Source of the DNA: CAVZZV01 sp963779845
GTDB taxonomy: Bacteria; Bacteroidota; Bacteroidia; Bacteroidales; GCA-2748055
Length of the DNA: 64,000 bases
Assembly (NCBI GenBank): GCA_963779845.1
Contig: CAVZZV010000005.1
Span: 682,001-746,000 of the forward strand
Reading direction: 5' to 3'
Position numbers and translations under genes: made by a program. The notes beneath the pieces are model-generated. The model did not search any database. It was not told where the DNA came from and saw nothing but the letters and a program-made list of their open reading frames with translations. This document shows, in pieces, positions 24,260 through 33,217 of the stretch (positions within the stretch are counted from its first letter, which is position 1; each line of letters starts with the position of its first letter).

Positions 24260-26713
24260 TTACTCCCTGTAATATATTCTCCTAACCCTGGCGGAAATTC
24301 CGGAAAGTATCTCGTAGGGAATGGTTCCTGCCGCCTCTGCCATATTTTTAACAGGAATAGCCTTTCCAAATATTTCCACCCTGTCCCCTTCCCCGGCATC
24401 CACCTGCGTGATATCGACCATACACATATCCATACATATATTCCCGATTGTGGGTACAAGCTGTTGGTTGACAAGGAAGGAGGCTTTTCCGTTTCCCAGG
24501 GAACGTGGCAGACCATCTGCATACCCAACAGGCAGAGTGGCTACTCTCGTTCTCCCTTTCAATCTTCCTTTTCTTCCATAACCAACCGTCTCAGATTTGT
24601 CCAACTCCATGATATGGGCAATCTTTGTCTGGAAGGTCGAAACTTCGCGCAATTTCCCTTCAGAGAAACTGCTGACTCCATATAAGCCTATTCCCAGGCG
24701 CACCATATCGAACTGATTTTCAGGGAATCTTTCTGCCCCCGCAGAATTCAATATATGAGATAAAAATTCCAGACCGGTTGTCCTTCTGATTTCTGAAACA
24801 GCCTGGGTAAAATCATCTATTTGTTTGCGCGTAAACTCATCGAAAGAGGGATCGTCAGCTGCGGCCAGGTGGGAAAAAACAGAAGCAATCCTGAAAACAT
24901 CTGAATTTAACTGCTCTCCAAGAGTGTTAATCTCCTTTAGGCTGAAGCCCAATCGATGCATCCCGGTATCTATTTTAATATGAACCGGGTATCCCGTGAT
25001 CCCACTCCTGGAAAGAAAATGGCCAAACCGGGTCAATATCTTGAAGTTATACATTTCTGGCTCAAGCATGAAACCGGTAAGCAGCGGAAAATCTTCCTTC
25101 TCGGCATTCATGACCATTATGGGGAGGCTTATGCCATTTTTGCGCAGGGCAATGCCCTCATCGGCAAAAGCCACTGCAAGGTAATCGGCTTTATGGTACT
25201 GAAGGGTATTGGCGATTTCTACCCCTCCGCTGCCATAAGAAAAAGCTTTCACCATAGCCATAATTTTTGTAGAAGGACGAAGAATCGATTTATAATAGCG
25301 GTAATTGTCCACCAGGGCATTAAGGTCAATTTCCAGGGTTGTGCGGTGCGACTTTTCCTGAAGAACGGATGTAATCAGCTCAAACCGGTATTTGCGGGAT
25401 CCTTTTAAAAGAATGGCTTCGTTGTTGAACGAGAATTTTTCAATATTTTTGAGAAACTCATCCGTATCTTTATAGAAAAAGGAGCGGGACGAAGAAAACA
25501 GGGAAGCATTCTGAAGCAAGTCCTCACCGATTCCAATCAATAATTCTATCCCGTTTCTTTGAACCAATCCTGAAACCTCCCCATAAATATCCGACGCATC
25601 CCGGCCGCTTTGTAAAATATCGGATAAAATCAATGTTTTTGAGGCATTTTGTTTTTGCTGATTGAGAAAATGCACCGCATTGTAAAGAGAAATGAGATCG
25701 GAATTGTAGGAATCGTTAATTATTGTGCAGTTATTTGCTCCCTTAAGGATTTCCAGGCGCATGGCCACGGGCTCCAGTTTTTTCATGGCATCACTGATAA
25801 ATTCCGGATTGAAGCCAAGGGTAAGGAGCAGGACAAATATATGGACGGAATTCTCGACCGATGCATGATCTGTGAAAGGAATTGAATAGCGGATATTCAC
25901 TTTCCCCTTTATCCTTATTTCAGTGGTTCCCTCATGAGTTTGTGAGGTGACCCGATAGGCCGGCTTTCCATTTCTCCCCCAGGTGACAGTTTGGATATCA
26001 GGAAGAATCATGGATATGGCCTCCTCAATCTCTCTATAGTCGGTACAATAAACAAGGCTTTTGCAACGAACGAACAAGGAAAGTTTTTCTATTGCTTTCT
26101 GCTCCAGAGAGTGGAAGTTTTCCTGATGGGCAGAGCCAATATTGGTGATGATGCCGATATCCGGACGAACTATACCTTCCAACCGTTCCATTTCACCTGG
26201 TTGTGAGATACCCGCTTCAATAATTGCAAGATCATAACTATTGTCCATCAATAGCAGGGACAATGGAACGCCAACCTGTGAATTATAGCTTTCCGGGCTA
26301 CGAACCACCCTCTTCCTGTCATGAAGGATCTGATATATCCATTCCTTTATTATCGTCTTTCCGTTACTTCCCGTAATTGCCACTAACTGGCCTTCAAATT
26401 CAGAACGTACAACTGCCGAAATCTTTTGCAGTGCTTTCAGGGGCTCCCTTACTTTTAGGAAAACGGCATTTTCGAAACCCTCTGCGGAGAAATCCCGGGA
26501 AACAATAAAAGCTTTCACTCCCAAAGTATAGAGTTCCGGTATATAGGTATGTCCATCATTCCTGGGACCCCTTATTGCCACAAAAATCCCGGTGCTTTTT
26601 CTGTCAGGACTTCTGCGGCTATCAATAAAGATGGTGCTGATTTCAATAGAGGGATCCCCCGATATTTCACCCTCAGTTATCGATGCTAGTTCTTTCAGGC
26701 TAAAGATTCTCAT
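24260..26713 (-). CDS. murF-alr: Bifunctional MurF ligase / alanine racemase
   Basis: Residues about 1-430 are MurF (UDP-MurNAc-tripeptide:D-Ala-D-Ala ligase), with the ATP loop ITGSNGKT and the AGISQPGEMERL segment. Residues about 445-817 are a PLP-dependent alanine racemase, with the cofactor lysine in MVKAFSYGSG and the later RLGIGLYG and GNICMDMCMVD segments. This fusion is characteristic of Bacteroidota and couples D-Ala supply to precursor synthesis; ddl also lies in this window. The ATG at 26713 is chosen; it overlaps the 3' end of tdk by 14 nt, suggesting translational coupling. Confidence 0.95.
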   Translation of the reverse strand: MRIFSLKELASITEGEISGDPSIEISTIFIDSRRSPDRKSTGIFVAIRGPRNDGHTYIPELYTLGVKAFIVSRDFSAEGFENAVFLKVREPLKALQKISAVVRSEFEGQLVAITGSNGKTIIKEWIYQILHDRKRVVRSPESYNSQVGVPLSLLLMDNSYDLAIIEAGISQPGEMERLEGIVRPDIGIITNIGSAHQENFHSLEQKAIEKLSLFVRCKSLVYCTDYREIEEAISMILPDIQTVTWGRNGKPAYRVTSQTHEGTTEIRIKGKVNIRYSIPFTDHASVENSVHIFVLLLTLGFNPEFISDAMKKLEPVAMRLEILKGANNCTIINDSYNSDLISLYNAVHFLNQQKQNASKTLILSDILQSGRDASDIYGEVSGLVQRNGIELLIGIGEDLLQNASLFSSSRSFFYKDTDEFLKNIEKFSFNNEAILLKGSRKYRFELITSVLQEKSHRTTLEIDLNALVDNYRYYKSILRPSTKIMAMVKAFSYGSGGVEIANTLQYHKADYLAVAFADEGIALRKNGISLPIMVMNAEKEDFPLLTGFMLEPEMYNFKILTRFGHFLSRSGITGYPVHIKIDTGMHRLGFSLKEINTLGEQLNSDVFRIASVFSHLAAADDPSFDEFTRKQIDDFTQAVSEIRRTTGLEFLSHILNSAGAERFPENQFDMVRLGIGLYGVSSFSEGKLREVSTFQTKIAHIMELDKSETVGYGRKGRLKGRTRVATLPVGYADGLPRSLGNGKASFLVNQQLVPTIGNICMDMCMVDITQVDAGEGDRVEIFGKAIPVKNMAEAAGTIPYEILSGISARVRRIYYRE

Positions 26714-27305
26714 TCTCTTTGGACTTTTTTCGTGCAGTTTCCACATCAAAGCATTTCCGGCACAAAGGTTCGTAAATATCGGTCTCACCAAGCACAACGA
26801 GTTTATCTGAAATGCCTTTTCGATGGGTATACTGGGCAAGGTTTCCGCATTTCACACAGATGGCGTGGACCTTGGTAACATATTCAGCGGTGGAAAGCAA
26901 TGCCGGAACCGGTCCAAAAGGCCTTCCCTTGTAATCCATGTCAAGTCCCGCAACAATTACCCTTGCCCCATTTGATGCCAGAACATTGCATACCTCAACC
27001 AATCCCATATCAAAAAATTGGGCTTCATCGACTCCTACCACCTCAACCGTGTTGGCCAATAGCAGAATGTTCCCGGAAGATTCCACCGGGGTCGACCTGA
27101 TAGAATTTTCGTTGTGGGAGACCACGCTTTCCGCTGAATATCTTATGTCGATGATTGGTTTGAAAATCTCCACACTTTGTTGAGCAAACTGGGCCCGACG
27201 GAGCCTGCGGATAAGTTCTTCAGTCTTTCCGGAGAACATGGAACCCGAAATTACTTCAATCCATCCCCGGCGGTCAGCTTTATTAATTGAATTTTCAAGA
27301 AACAT
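26700..27305 (-). CDS. tdk: Thymidine kinase (type II)
   Basis: This 201-residue protein has P-loop GSMFSGKT (21-28), the Walker B-like VVGVDEAQFFD, and a zinc lasso with CVKCG and CRKC pairs near the C-terminus, all features of the type II thymidine kinases that salvage thymidine to dTMP. The 3' end overlaps the start of murF-alr on the same strand. It is divergent from the gene at 27380. Confidence 0.95.
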   Translation of the reverse strand: MFLENSINKADRRGWIEVISGSMFSGKTEELIRRLRRAQFAQQSVEIFKPIIDIRYSAESVVSHNENSIRSTPVESSGNILLLANTVEVVGVDEAQFFDMGLVEVCNVLASNGARVIVAGLDMDYKGRPFGPVPALLSTAEYVTKVHAICVKCGNLAQYTHRKGISDKLVVLGETDIYEPLCRKCFDVETARKKSKENENL

Positions 27306-27332
27306 TGGATAAGATATTCCTAATAATATCGT

Positions 27333-27340
27333 TATTTTTG
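27333..27340 (+). promoter_or_regulatory. -7 box (TATTTTTG) for the 27380-28802 operon
   Basis: TATTTTTG matches TAnnTTTG, 39 nt before the ATG at 27380. No clear -33 box is seen. Confidence 0.5.
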
Positions 27341-27379
27341 TGAACTACTTTATTGTGAATCTATTATATACAAATACTT

Positions 27380-28138
27380 ATGACTTATCCCCGGACCCTG
27401 GAAATTATCATTAAAGATATACAAGATATAGAAAAACTGGTTATCAATTTTAATAATTATTCCCATATTCCTCAAATTGAACTGGACCTGGCACTCTCTA
27501 AGCTCCGGAACCTTTATGATCTGCTTCTCATGTATAAGCAGCTGGGGAGCGAAGAGGCTGAGGGTACCCTGCCAAAAGAAATTAACGATAAAGAGGAGAT
27601 TATTCCGGAGGAAGAGGTGACCGGTAATTCAGGTTCAGAGATCCCTGACAAGACGGTTACTGATGACCTTTTATTGGATGCAGCGAACAAAAGCAAAAGA
27701 AAAGAGAAAATGATCAGTTCAGAAAGTTCTGAACAACAAACTGAAGCAGCAGAGGAAATTAGAGAAGAAATTGTCCGGCTTCAAAAAAAACAGCAGGCAA
27801 TACTTTCCGAAAAGCTGGCCGGCAAGCAGGAGTTTATCAATGAAAAGCTGGGGAACAAGTCAAATAAAGATGACCTCTCGTCACGATTGCTTTCCTCCTC
27901 TATTCAAAGCATAAGCGGCAGCATGGGAATCAATGACAAATTTTTCTTCATACGTGAACTTTTTGGCGGGGACCCGATTTTATTTCGCGAGGCAATGGAA
28001 CAACTCGATAATATGCCCAATTTTAATGCTGCCCTGGACTACCTGAAAAGCAATTTTCAATGGGATTTTGAAAGCAGTACGGTAAAGCAATTAATGAACC
28101 TCGTCCGCAGAAAATTAATCCGTCTGGAACATGAGTAA
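27380..28138 (+). CDS. Conserved Bacteroidota protein of unknown function
   Basis: This 252-residue protein has three visible parts: an N-terminal helix-rich section (about 1-60), an acidic, low-complexity middle with EEI and KEK runs (about 60-165, possibly coiled coil), and a conserved-looking C-terminal domain beginning NDKFFFIRELFGGDPILFREAM (about 190-250). No catalytic motif or signal peptide is seen. Its last 8 nt overlap the start of rsmI, so the two are translationally coupled. I recognise the C-terminal pattern as recurring in this phylum but know no function. Confidence 0.8.
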   Translation: MTYPRTLEIIIKDIQDIEKLVINFNNYSHIPQIELDLALSKLRNLYDLLLMYKQLGSEEAEGTLPKEINDKEEIIPEEEVTGNSGSEIPDKTVTDDLLLDAANKSKRKEKMISSESSEQQTEAAEEIREEIVRLQKKQQAILSEKLAGKQEFINEKLGNKSNKDDLSSRLLSSSIQSISGSMGINDKFFFIRELFGGDPILFREAMEQLDNMPNFNAALDYLKSNFQWDFESSTVKQLMNLVRRKLIRLEHE

Positions 28139-28802
28139 ACTCTACCTCGTCCCCACTCCTATCGGTAACCTTCAGGATATCAGCTTCAGGGCACTGAATG
28201 TTCTGAAATCCTGCAATCTCATTCTTGCGGAAGATACCCGAAAGACAGGTATCCTTCTACGGCATTTTGAGATCGAAAAGACCGTATGGGCACACCATAA
28301 ATTTAATGAGCATAAGGCATCCGGCTCCATTATAGAAAAATTGCAGGCTGGGAATACTATAGCCCTGGTAAGTGATGCAGGAACACCGGGAATTTCAGAT
28401 CCCGGATTTCTGCTGGTAAGGGAATGTATCAAAAACAATATCCCTGTGGAAACCCTTCCCGGGCCGGTTGCCCTGATCCCCGCCCTGGTAAATTCAGGCC
28501 TTCCCGCTGATCGTTTTGTCTTTGAAGGTTTCCTCCCCGTAAAAAAGGGTAGGAACAAAAGGCTGGAAGAATTAAGAAATGAGGAACGCACCATGATCTT
28601 TTATGAATCTCCTTTTCGGCTTCTAAAAACCCTTAAGAACCTTGCGGAAATTTTTGGCCCGGAAAGAAAAGCCTGCGTATCCCGGGAACTGACCAAGATT
28701 TACGAGGAAAATATCCGGGGCAGCCTTTCGGAAATTATCACCCATTTTTCCCAGACTACCATCAAAGGGGAAATTGTTATCGTGGCTGAAGGGCGGAGAT
28801 AA
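28131..28802 (+). CDS. rsmI: 16S rRNA (cytidine1402-2'-O)-methyltransferase
   Basis: This 223-residue tetrapyrrole-methylase-fold enzyme opens with KLYLVPTPIGNLQDISFRAL and carries the EDTRKTG and SDAGTPGISDPG motifs and the PGPVALIPALVNSGLP segment that define RsmI. It 2'-O-methylates C1402 in the ribosomal P site. It overlaps the preceding gene by 8 nt, and nothing follows on the same strand for 152 nt. Confidence 0.95.
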   Translation: MSKLYLVPTPIGNLQDISFRALNVLKSCNLILAEDTRKTGILLRHFEIEKTVWAHHKFNEHKASGSIIEKLQAGNTIALVSDAGTPGISDPGFLLVRECIKNNIPVETLPGPVALIPALVNSGLPADRFVFEGFLPVKKGRNKRLEELRNEERTMIFYESPFRLLKTLKNLAEIFGPERKACVSRELTKIYEENIRGSLSEIITHFSQTTIKGEIVIVAEGRR

Positions 28803-28954
28803 CCCGTCCATTTTCGTACACCCCCTGTCCTGTAACCGTTCGATTGGAGTATTTATTTAATGCGTATTGATATGTTTATATCATTGATTTATAGCCTATT
28901 ATCATTATTGGCATACATAATGAGAAGATATAGCAGACTCAAAAGTATTAAATT

Positions 28955-29332
28955 ATGAAAACACAAATTCCATATCAGAAAATTAGCCGGAATACTTTCG
29001 CATTTTTGTTTCTGATTGCCATCATGACCTCCGGCACTTTCGCCCAGAAAGAAACACTGTGGCCTGCCTCATTTCAGATTTCTGTGATACAACAGTTTGA
29101 CAAACTGATTTCCGTAACGAACCACGCTTCCGGAAACGAACTTTTTGAGGAGGAAACGCTCCCCCTGGAAAACTGGATGATCGATTTAAATGAATGGGTT
29201 TTAAAAGCCGAACCTCTCCAACAGGAGAATATGCTGGTCGACTCTACTATCATCGAGGAAGATCTTAAGCTTGAAAGTTGGATGACCGAAACAAACTGGA
29301 TGGACAAAAAAGCTAACCTTAGTTCAAAATAA
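28955..29332 (+). CDS. Small secreted protein with repeated LE(N/S)WM motif
   Basis: This 125-residue protein has an N-terminal signal peptide (hydrophobic about 13-28, cleavage near TFAQ). The mature part is acidic and contains two related blocks: EEETLPLENWMIDLNEW (about 65-82) and EEDLKLESWMTETNWM (about 105-120), each with the Glu-rich, LE(N/S)WM pattern. No enzyme motif is seen. Repeats of this kind occur in small exported Bacteroidota proteins, but no function is known to me. It is probably monocistronic. Confidence 0.65.
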   Translation: MKTQIPYQKISRNTFAFLFLIAIMTSGTFAQKETLWPASFQISVIQQFDKLISVTNHASGNELFEEETLPLENWMIDLNEWVLKAEPLQQENMLVDSTIIEEDLKLESWMTETNWMDKKANLSSK

Positions 29333-29403
29333 AAAAGATTGTTTTAATTTCACCGGTCTGAAGTTCATATTTCGGTGATCATCCTAAGTATATTTTATTT
29401 GGA

Positions 29404-30096
29404 ATGGGGAGGTATAAACACATTTATTTTGATCTGGACCGGACCTTGTGGGATTTCGAGAATAACTCCCTGGAAGCATTGATGGATATATACCATAAGT
29501 ACAAACTTGAACAACACTTTTCCGACGGAAAGGATTTTGTAAGCACCTATCATCTTCATAATGAACGCCTGTGGGAACAGTACAGGGAGGGAAACCTGAC
29601 AAAGAATATACTGCGGTCAAAAAGATTCCGGTTATGCCTGGAAGATCGAAAAGTCAAGGATCACAAACTCGCCGCGACCATAGGAGATGAATATCTGCTG
29701 TTGAGTACGATTAAAACCCGGCTGTTCCCAAACACCCACGAGATCCTTGTGTATCTTAAAGAAAGATACCACCTGTATATACTTACCAATGGTTTTAGGG
29801 AGACACAATTAAGTAAATTAAAAAATTGTGGTCTCGAAATTTATTTTGAAAAAGTCTTCACCTCTGAGACCATCGGGGTTAACAAGCCGAACCAAAAAAT
29901 TTTCGAATGGGCTGTAAACTCCGTCAATGCCCGGAAATCCGAATGCCTGATGATAGGTGACGATGAAAAGGTAGATATCATTGGTGCAAAACAATTTGGG
30001 ATGGATACTGTCTTTTTTAATCCCGCGGAAAGGGAATATTCCGTAAAACCCGAATATGTTATCAAGGATCTGATTGAACTGAAGAATTTTCTGTAA
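29404..30096 (+). CDS. yjjG: YjjG-type HAD-family nucleotidase
   Basis: This 230-residue protein has HAD motif I (FDLDRTLWD, with DxD), motif II (ILTNGFRETQ), a lysine in VNKPNQKIFEWA (motif III) and motif IV (MIGDDEKVDIIGA). The DLDRT variant and length fit the YjjG family of noncanonical pyrimidine nucleotidases, which remove abnormal nucleoside monophosphates. The start ATG at 29404 directly precedes the GRYKHIYFDLDRT segment. Confidence 0.85.
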   Translation: MGRYKHIYFDLDRTLWDFENNSLEALMDIYHKYKLEQHFSDGKDFVSTYHLHNERLWEQYREGNLTKNILRSKRFRLCLEDRKVKDHKLAATIGDEYLLLSTIKTRLFPNTHEILVYLKERYHLYILTNGFRETQLSKLKNCGLEIYFEKVFTSETIGVNKPNQKIFEWAVNSVNARKSECLMIGDDEKVDIIGAKQFGMDTVFFNPAEREYSVKPEYVIKDLIELKNFL

Positions 30097-30182
30097 AATG
30101 TGGGGAAGCCGATAAGAATGGAAAATGAAAATTGCACCCCTTCCCGTCAAAAATTGGCTGTTGAAAAACTTTTAAGGGTGTA

Positions 30183-31700
30183 TTAAAATGGCTGATCTTC
30201 GAAGCCGGTATTCTTCCCCAAACCAAAATCAACATTTCTTCCTCCCCCGACTTCATGGTTTATTTTTGAACCGTAAGTTACAACTGGTGCCCCATCATCA
30301 TAGATCGGTTCAATGATATCCAAATCGGTAAATTTGGCAAATTCATCCTTGAACTTAAGGTGTACATCCCCAATAGCCCCGTTGCGGTGCTTGGCTAAGA
30401 TTATTTCCGCTAGCCCCTTCACGGAATTTCCTTCATCATCCACATCCATCCCGTATTTCTCCGGCCGGTGAATGAAAATAACAATGTCGGCGTCCTGTTC
30501 TATGGCCCCCGATTCACGTAAATCGGAGAGTTGGGGACGTTTATTCCCCGATCTCAGCTCCACCGAACGGTTGAGCTGTGACAAGGCAATGATTGGAACA
30601 TTCAGCTCTTTGGCAATTGCCTTAAGAGACCTGGAAATGTTACTCACTTCCTGTTCACGGTTTCCCTTTCCATCGGAGGGCCCCGACATTAACTGCAAAT
30701 AATCAATAATGATAACCTGAACATCATAAAGGTTTTTCAATCGCCGGCATTTTGCGCGCAGCTCGAAGACGGATATTGCCGGGGTATCATCAATATAAAT
30801 GGGTGCTTCCACCAGGTTTTTAATTTTATAATCCAGTTGCTGCCATTCCCATGCTTCCAGCCTCCCATTCCGAATCCTGTCGGAGGGCAACTCCGTCTCA
30901 GAGACAATGAGACGGTTAACCAGCTGAATCGAGGACATTTCCAGGGAAAATATAGCCACTGCCTGATTATGTTCCACCGCCATATTTCGGGTCATGGAGA
31001 GCACAAAAGCAGTTTTTCCCATGGACGGTCTTGCCGCGATAATCACCAGATCGGAGCGCTGCCAGCCAGAAGTAAGCCGGTCCAGTTTGGTAAAGCCAGA
31101 AGGAACACCACTGAGGCTGTCCTCTCTTTTTGAAGCTTCCTCAATTTGAAGGATAGCCTCTTTTATGAGTACGTTGATCTTGGCTGTTTCCTTTTTTATG
31201 CTTCCTTCAGCAATCTCAAATAACTGGGATTCAGCCGAATCGAGAAGCTCATCCACGTCCTGACTCTCGTCGAATGCCCTGCTTTGGATATCGGAAGAGA
31301 CCCTAATCAATTCCCGCTGGATAAATTTCTGGGCAACAATCCGGGCATGAAATTCCAGGTGTGCTGCTGAAGCAACCCTGCTGGTTAGTTGGGTTATATA
31401 GGCAGCTCCCCCAATAATTTCCAACTCACCTCTTTTCTTTAATTCTTCGGTTACAGTAAGGATATCGACTGGTTTTTGAACCATGGAAATATCGATAATG
31501 GCACGAAATATTTTTTGGTGGGACTCCACATAAAAACTCTCCGGCTTGAGGATGTCGAGTACAGCGATAATGGCATCCCTTTCAATCATGATGGCACCTA
31601 AAACCGCCTCTTCCAACTCAATAGCCTGGGGGGGAATCCTGCCATAATCCATATTCAGCTTTTCTATTCCGGGACTTTTTTTTGTAGTTTTCGTGGCCAT
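30183..31700 (-). CDS. dnaB: Replicative DNA helicase DnaB
   Basis: This 505-residue protein has the DnaB N-terminal helical domain (LEEAVLGAIM) and a RecA-like domain with Walker A ARPSMGKT, the IFSLEMSSIQLVNRL motif, Walker B VIIIDYLQLM, and the ALSQLNRSVE and RESGAIEQDADIV motifs. It unwinds DNA at the replication fork. The ATG at 31700 is supported by a TAACTTTG -7 box 24 nt upstream. No intein is present. Confidence 0.96.
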   Translation of the reverse strand: MATKTTKKSPGIEKLNMDYGRIPPQAIELEEAVLGAIMIERDAIIAVLDILKPESFYVESHQKIFRAIIDISMVQKPVDILTVTEELKKRGELEIIGGAAYITQLTSRVASAAHLEFHARIVAQKFIQRELIRVSSDIQSRAFDESQDVDELLDSAESQLFEIAEGSIKKETAKINVLIKEAILQIEEASKREDSLSGVPSGFTKLDRLTSGWQRSDLVIIAARPSMGKTAFVLSMTRNMAVEHNQAVAIFSLEMSSIQLVNRLIVSETELPSDRIRNGRLEAWEWQQLDYKIKNLVEAPIYIDDTPAISVFELRAKCRRLKNLYDVQVIIIDYLQLMSGPSDGKGNREQEVSNISRSLKAIAKELNVPIIALSQLNRSVELRSGNKRPQLSDLRESGAIEQDADIVIFIHRPEKYGMDVDDEGNSVKGLAEIILAKHRNGAIGDVHLKFKDEFAKFTDLDIIEPIYDDGAPVVTYGSKINHEVGGGRNVDFGLGKNTGFEDQPF

Positions 31701-31723
31701 AATCGCAAAATAATTTTGGATTT

Positions 31724-31731
31724 CAAAGTTA
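31724..31731 (-). promoter_or_regulatory. dnaB -7 box (TAACTTTG)
   Basis: On the reverse strand TAACTTTG matches TAnnTTTG, 24 nt upstream of the dnaB ATG at 31700. Longer in-frame starts would lie upstream of it. Confidence 0.5.
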
Positions 31732-31872
31732 ACCATAAAATGCAGGCGGATAAAAAATCTTTGATCAAAGTTGCATCGAAAATTCACTTTCCGAAATATC
31801 ACTTTTCTATTTTAATGATGTTCATTGAGCTTAACAGGATAAAAAATTTATTAACAATCGGGTTCCATTCTC

Positions 31873-31880
31873 TACCTTTG
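31873..31880 (+). promoter_or_regulatory. ispE -7 box (TACCTTTG)
   Basis: TACCTTTG followed by CAC is the typical form seen elsewhere in the window. It lies 43 nt before the ATG at 31924. A short out-of-frame ATG at 31885 lies in the leader. Confidence 0.5.
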
Positions 31881-31923
31881 CACATGAATAAAATTATCTT
31901 CACAAACAGCGATCTATTTTGGT

Positions 31924-32751
31924 ATGATTTGTTTTCCAAATGCAAAAATTAACCTGGGACTTTTTATCGTCGAAAAACGAGAGGATGGATACCATAACCT
32001 GCAGACCCTGATGGTGCCTACCGGACCGAAAGATATTCTTGAATTTATGGTCTCCGGTGAAGATTCCTTTCATCTTTCCGGCAACATTAACCCTATTCCG
32101 GACGATGACAACATTGTCGTGAAAGCGAGAGACTTAATACGATTGAATCATCCGATCCCCCCCCTGAAAATTTATCTTCACAAGGCTATTCCTGCCGGGG
32201 CAGGCCTTGGAGGAGGATCCTCAGATGCCGCTTTCTTTTTAAAAGAGGTCAATAGTAGTTTCAATCTAGGAATAAGTACAGACAAACTTAGGAAATATGC
32301 TGAAAAGCTGGGGAGCGACTGTGCCTTTTTCATTGAAAACAAACCTGCCTATGTATGGTCAAAGGGAGAAAAGCTGGAGCATCTGCACACCGCTGGGCAT
32401 CCTTATTATTTATATCTGTTTTATCCGGGGATACATATCTCAACCAAAGAGGCCTACTCACAAATTCAAGCCTTCAAACCGGAAAAAGAGATCCGGGACA
32501 TTATTCAATCTGGAATAGCCAACTGGAAAGGATTCCTTGTTAACGATTTTGAAAAAGGACTCTTCAAAACCTATCCGGTACTGGCAGGGATAAAAGAACT
32601 GCTTTACAGATCAGGTGCGCTCTATGCCTCCATGTCGGGAAGCGGTTCATCCATCTATGGAATTTTTGAGGAGAAAACCAGGATTTCTGCGGATGATATG
32701 CGTGAACTATATCCGGCTAAAAAATTATGGGAAGGAAATATAAAGTTTTAA
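31924..32751 (+). CDS. ispE: 4-diphosphocytidyl-2-C-methyl-D-erythritol kinase
   Basis: This 275-residue GHMP kinase has the N-terminal PNAKINLGLFI motif, the phosphate-binding loop PAGAGLGGGSSDAA (about residues 90-103) and a C-terminal SMSGSGSSIYG motif. IspE phosphorylates CDP-methylerythritol in the MEP route to isoprenoids. It stands alone between divergent dnaB and the convergent carboxylase pair. Confidence 0.95.
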   Translation: MICFPNAKINLGLFIVEKREDGYHNLQTLMVPTGPKDILEFMVSGEDSFHLSGNINPIPDDDNIVVKARDLIRLNHPIPPLKIYLHKAIPAGAGLGGGSSDAAFFLKEVNSSFNLGISTDKLRKYAEKLGSDCAFFIENKPAYVWSKGEKLEHLHTAGHPYYLYLFYPGIHISTKEAYSQIQAFKPEKEIRDIIQSGIANWKGFLVNDFEKGLFKTYPVLAGIKELLYRSGALYASMSGSGSSIYGIFEEKTRISADDMRELYPAKKLWEGNIKF

Positions 32752-32818
32752 TAGCTGGTTTATCGCTCCTCTTTAACCATATAATCTTAAAGATGAAAGT
32801 ACCCGATAAAATATACCC

Positions 32819-33205
32819 CTACTCTATTTCAAATATCAGATGTCCCTTAGGTATTTTATCTCCGGTAGAGACATTGATACTTAAAATTACCCCATCCATA
32901 GGCATGTTCACGATATTCCGCATTTTCATGGCCTCAAGGATCAATACGGGCTCACCTTCGTGAAGTTCCTGACCCTCTTTTGCAAGAATATCCACGATGG
33001 TCCCTGGCAGGAAGGACAAAATTTTCTTTGGATCATTAGGGGTCCAACTTTTCCTGGCTAAAAACTTCTTCGTATAAAGGGTTTGATATTCAGTCCCCTG
33101 AAGTAAAAATTTTTCATACTGAATTGCTGGAGCTGCAGGTCTCTTTTTTGATCCGGATTCCTTTTTCCTACCTGCTTTTTCCTGCTTTGCTTGTTTTGCT
33201 ACCAT
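32819..33205 (-). CDS. Biotin carrier protein of an acyl-CoA carboxylase/decarboxylase
   Basis: This 128-residue protein has a basic, Ala/Pro-containing N-terminus (about 1-28), a partner-binding stretch, and a biotinyl domain with the biotinylation motif EAMKMRN (Lys94) in the usual beta-turn. It follows the carboxyltransferase gene at 33218-34756 with a 12-nt gap. No biotin carboxylase or sodium-pump membrane subunit is adjacent. It may borrow the biotin carboxylase at 54304-55806 or be part of a split methylmalonyl-CoA decarboxylase. Confidence 0.88.
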   Translation of the reverse strand: MVAKQAKQEKAGRKKESGSKKRPAAPAIQYEKFLLQGTEYQTLYTKKFLARKSWTPNDPKKILSFLPGTIVDILAKEGQELHEGEPVLILEAMKMRNIVNMPMDGVILSINVSTGDKIPKGHLIFEIE

Positions 33206-33217
33206 AACCTGTTCAGT

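Noticed and set aside
24232..24528. Small reverse-strand frame at the 3' end of murF-alr
   Set aside because: It is an alternate-frame shadow of the alanine racemase domain.
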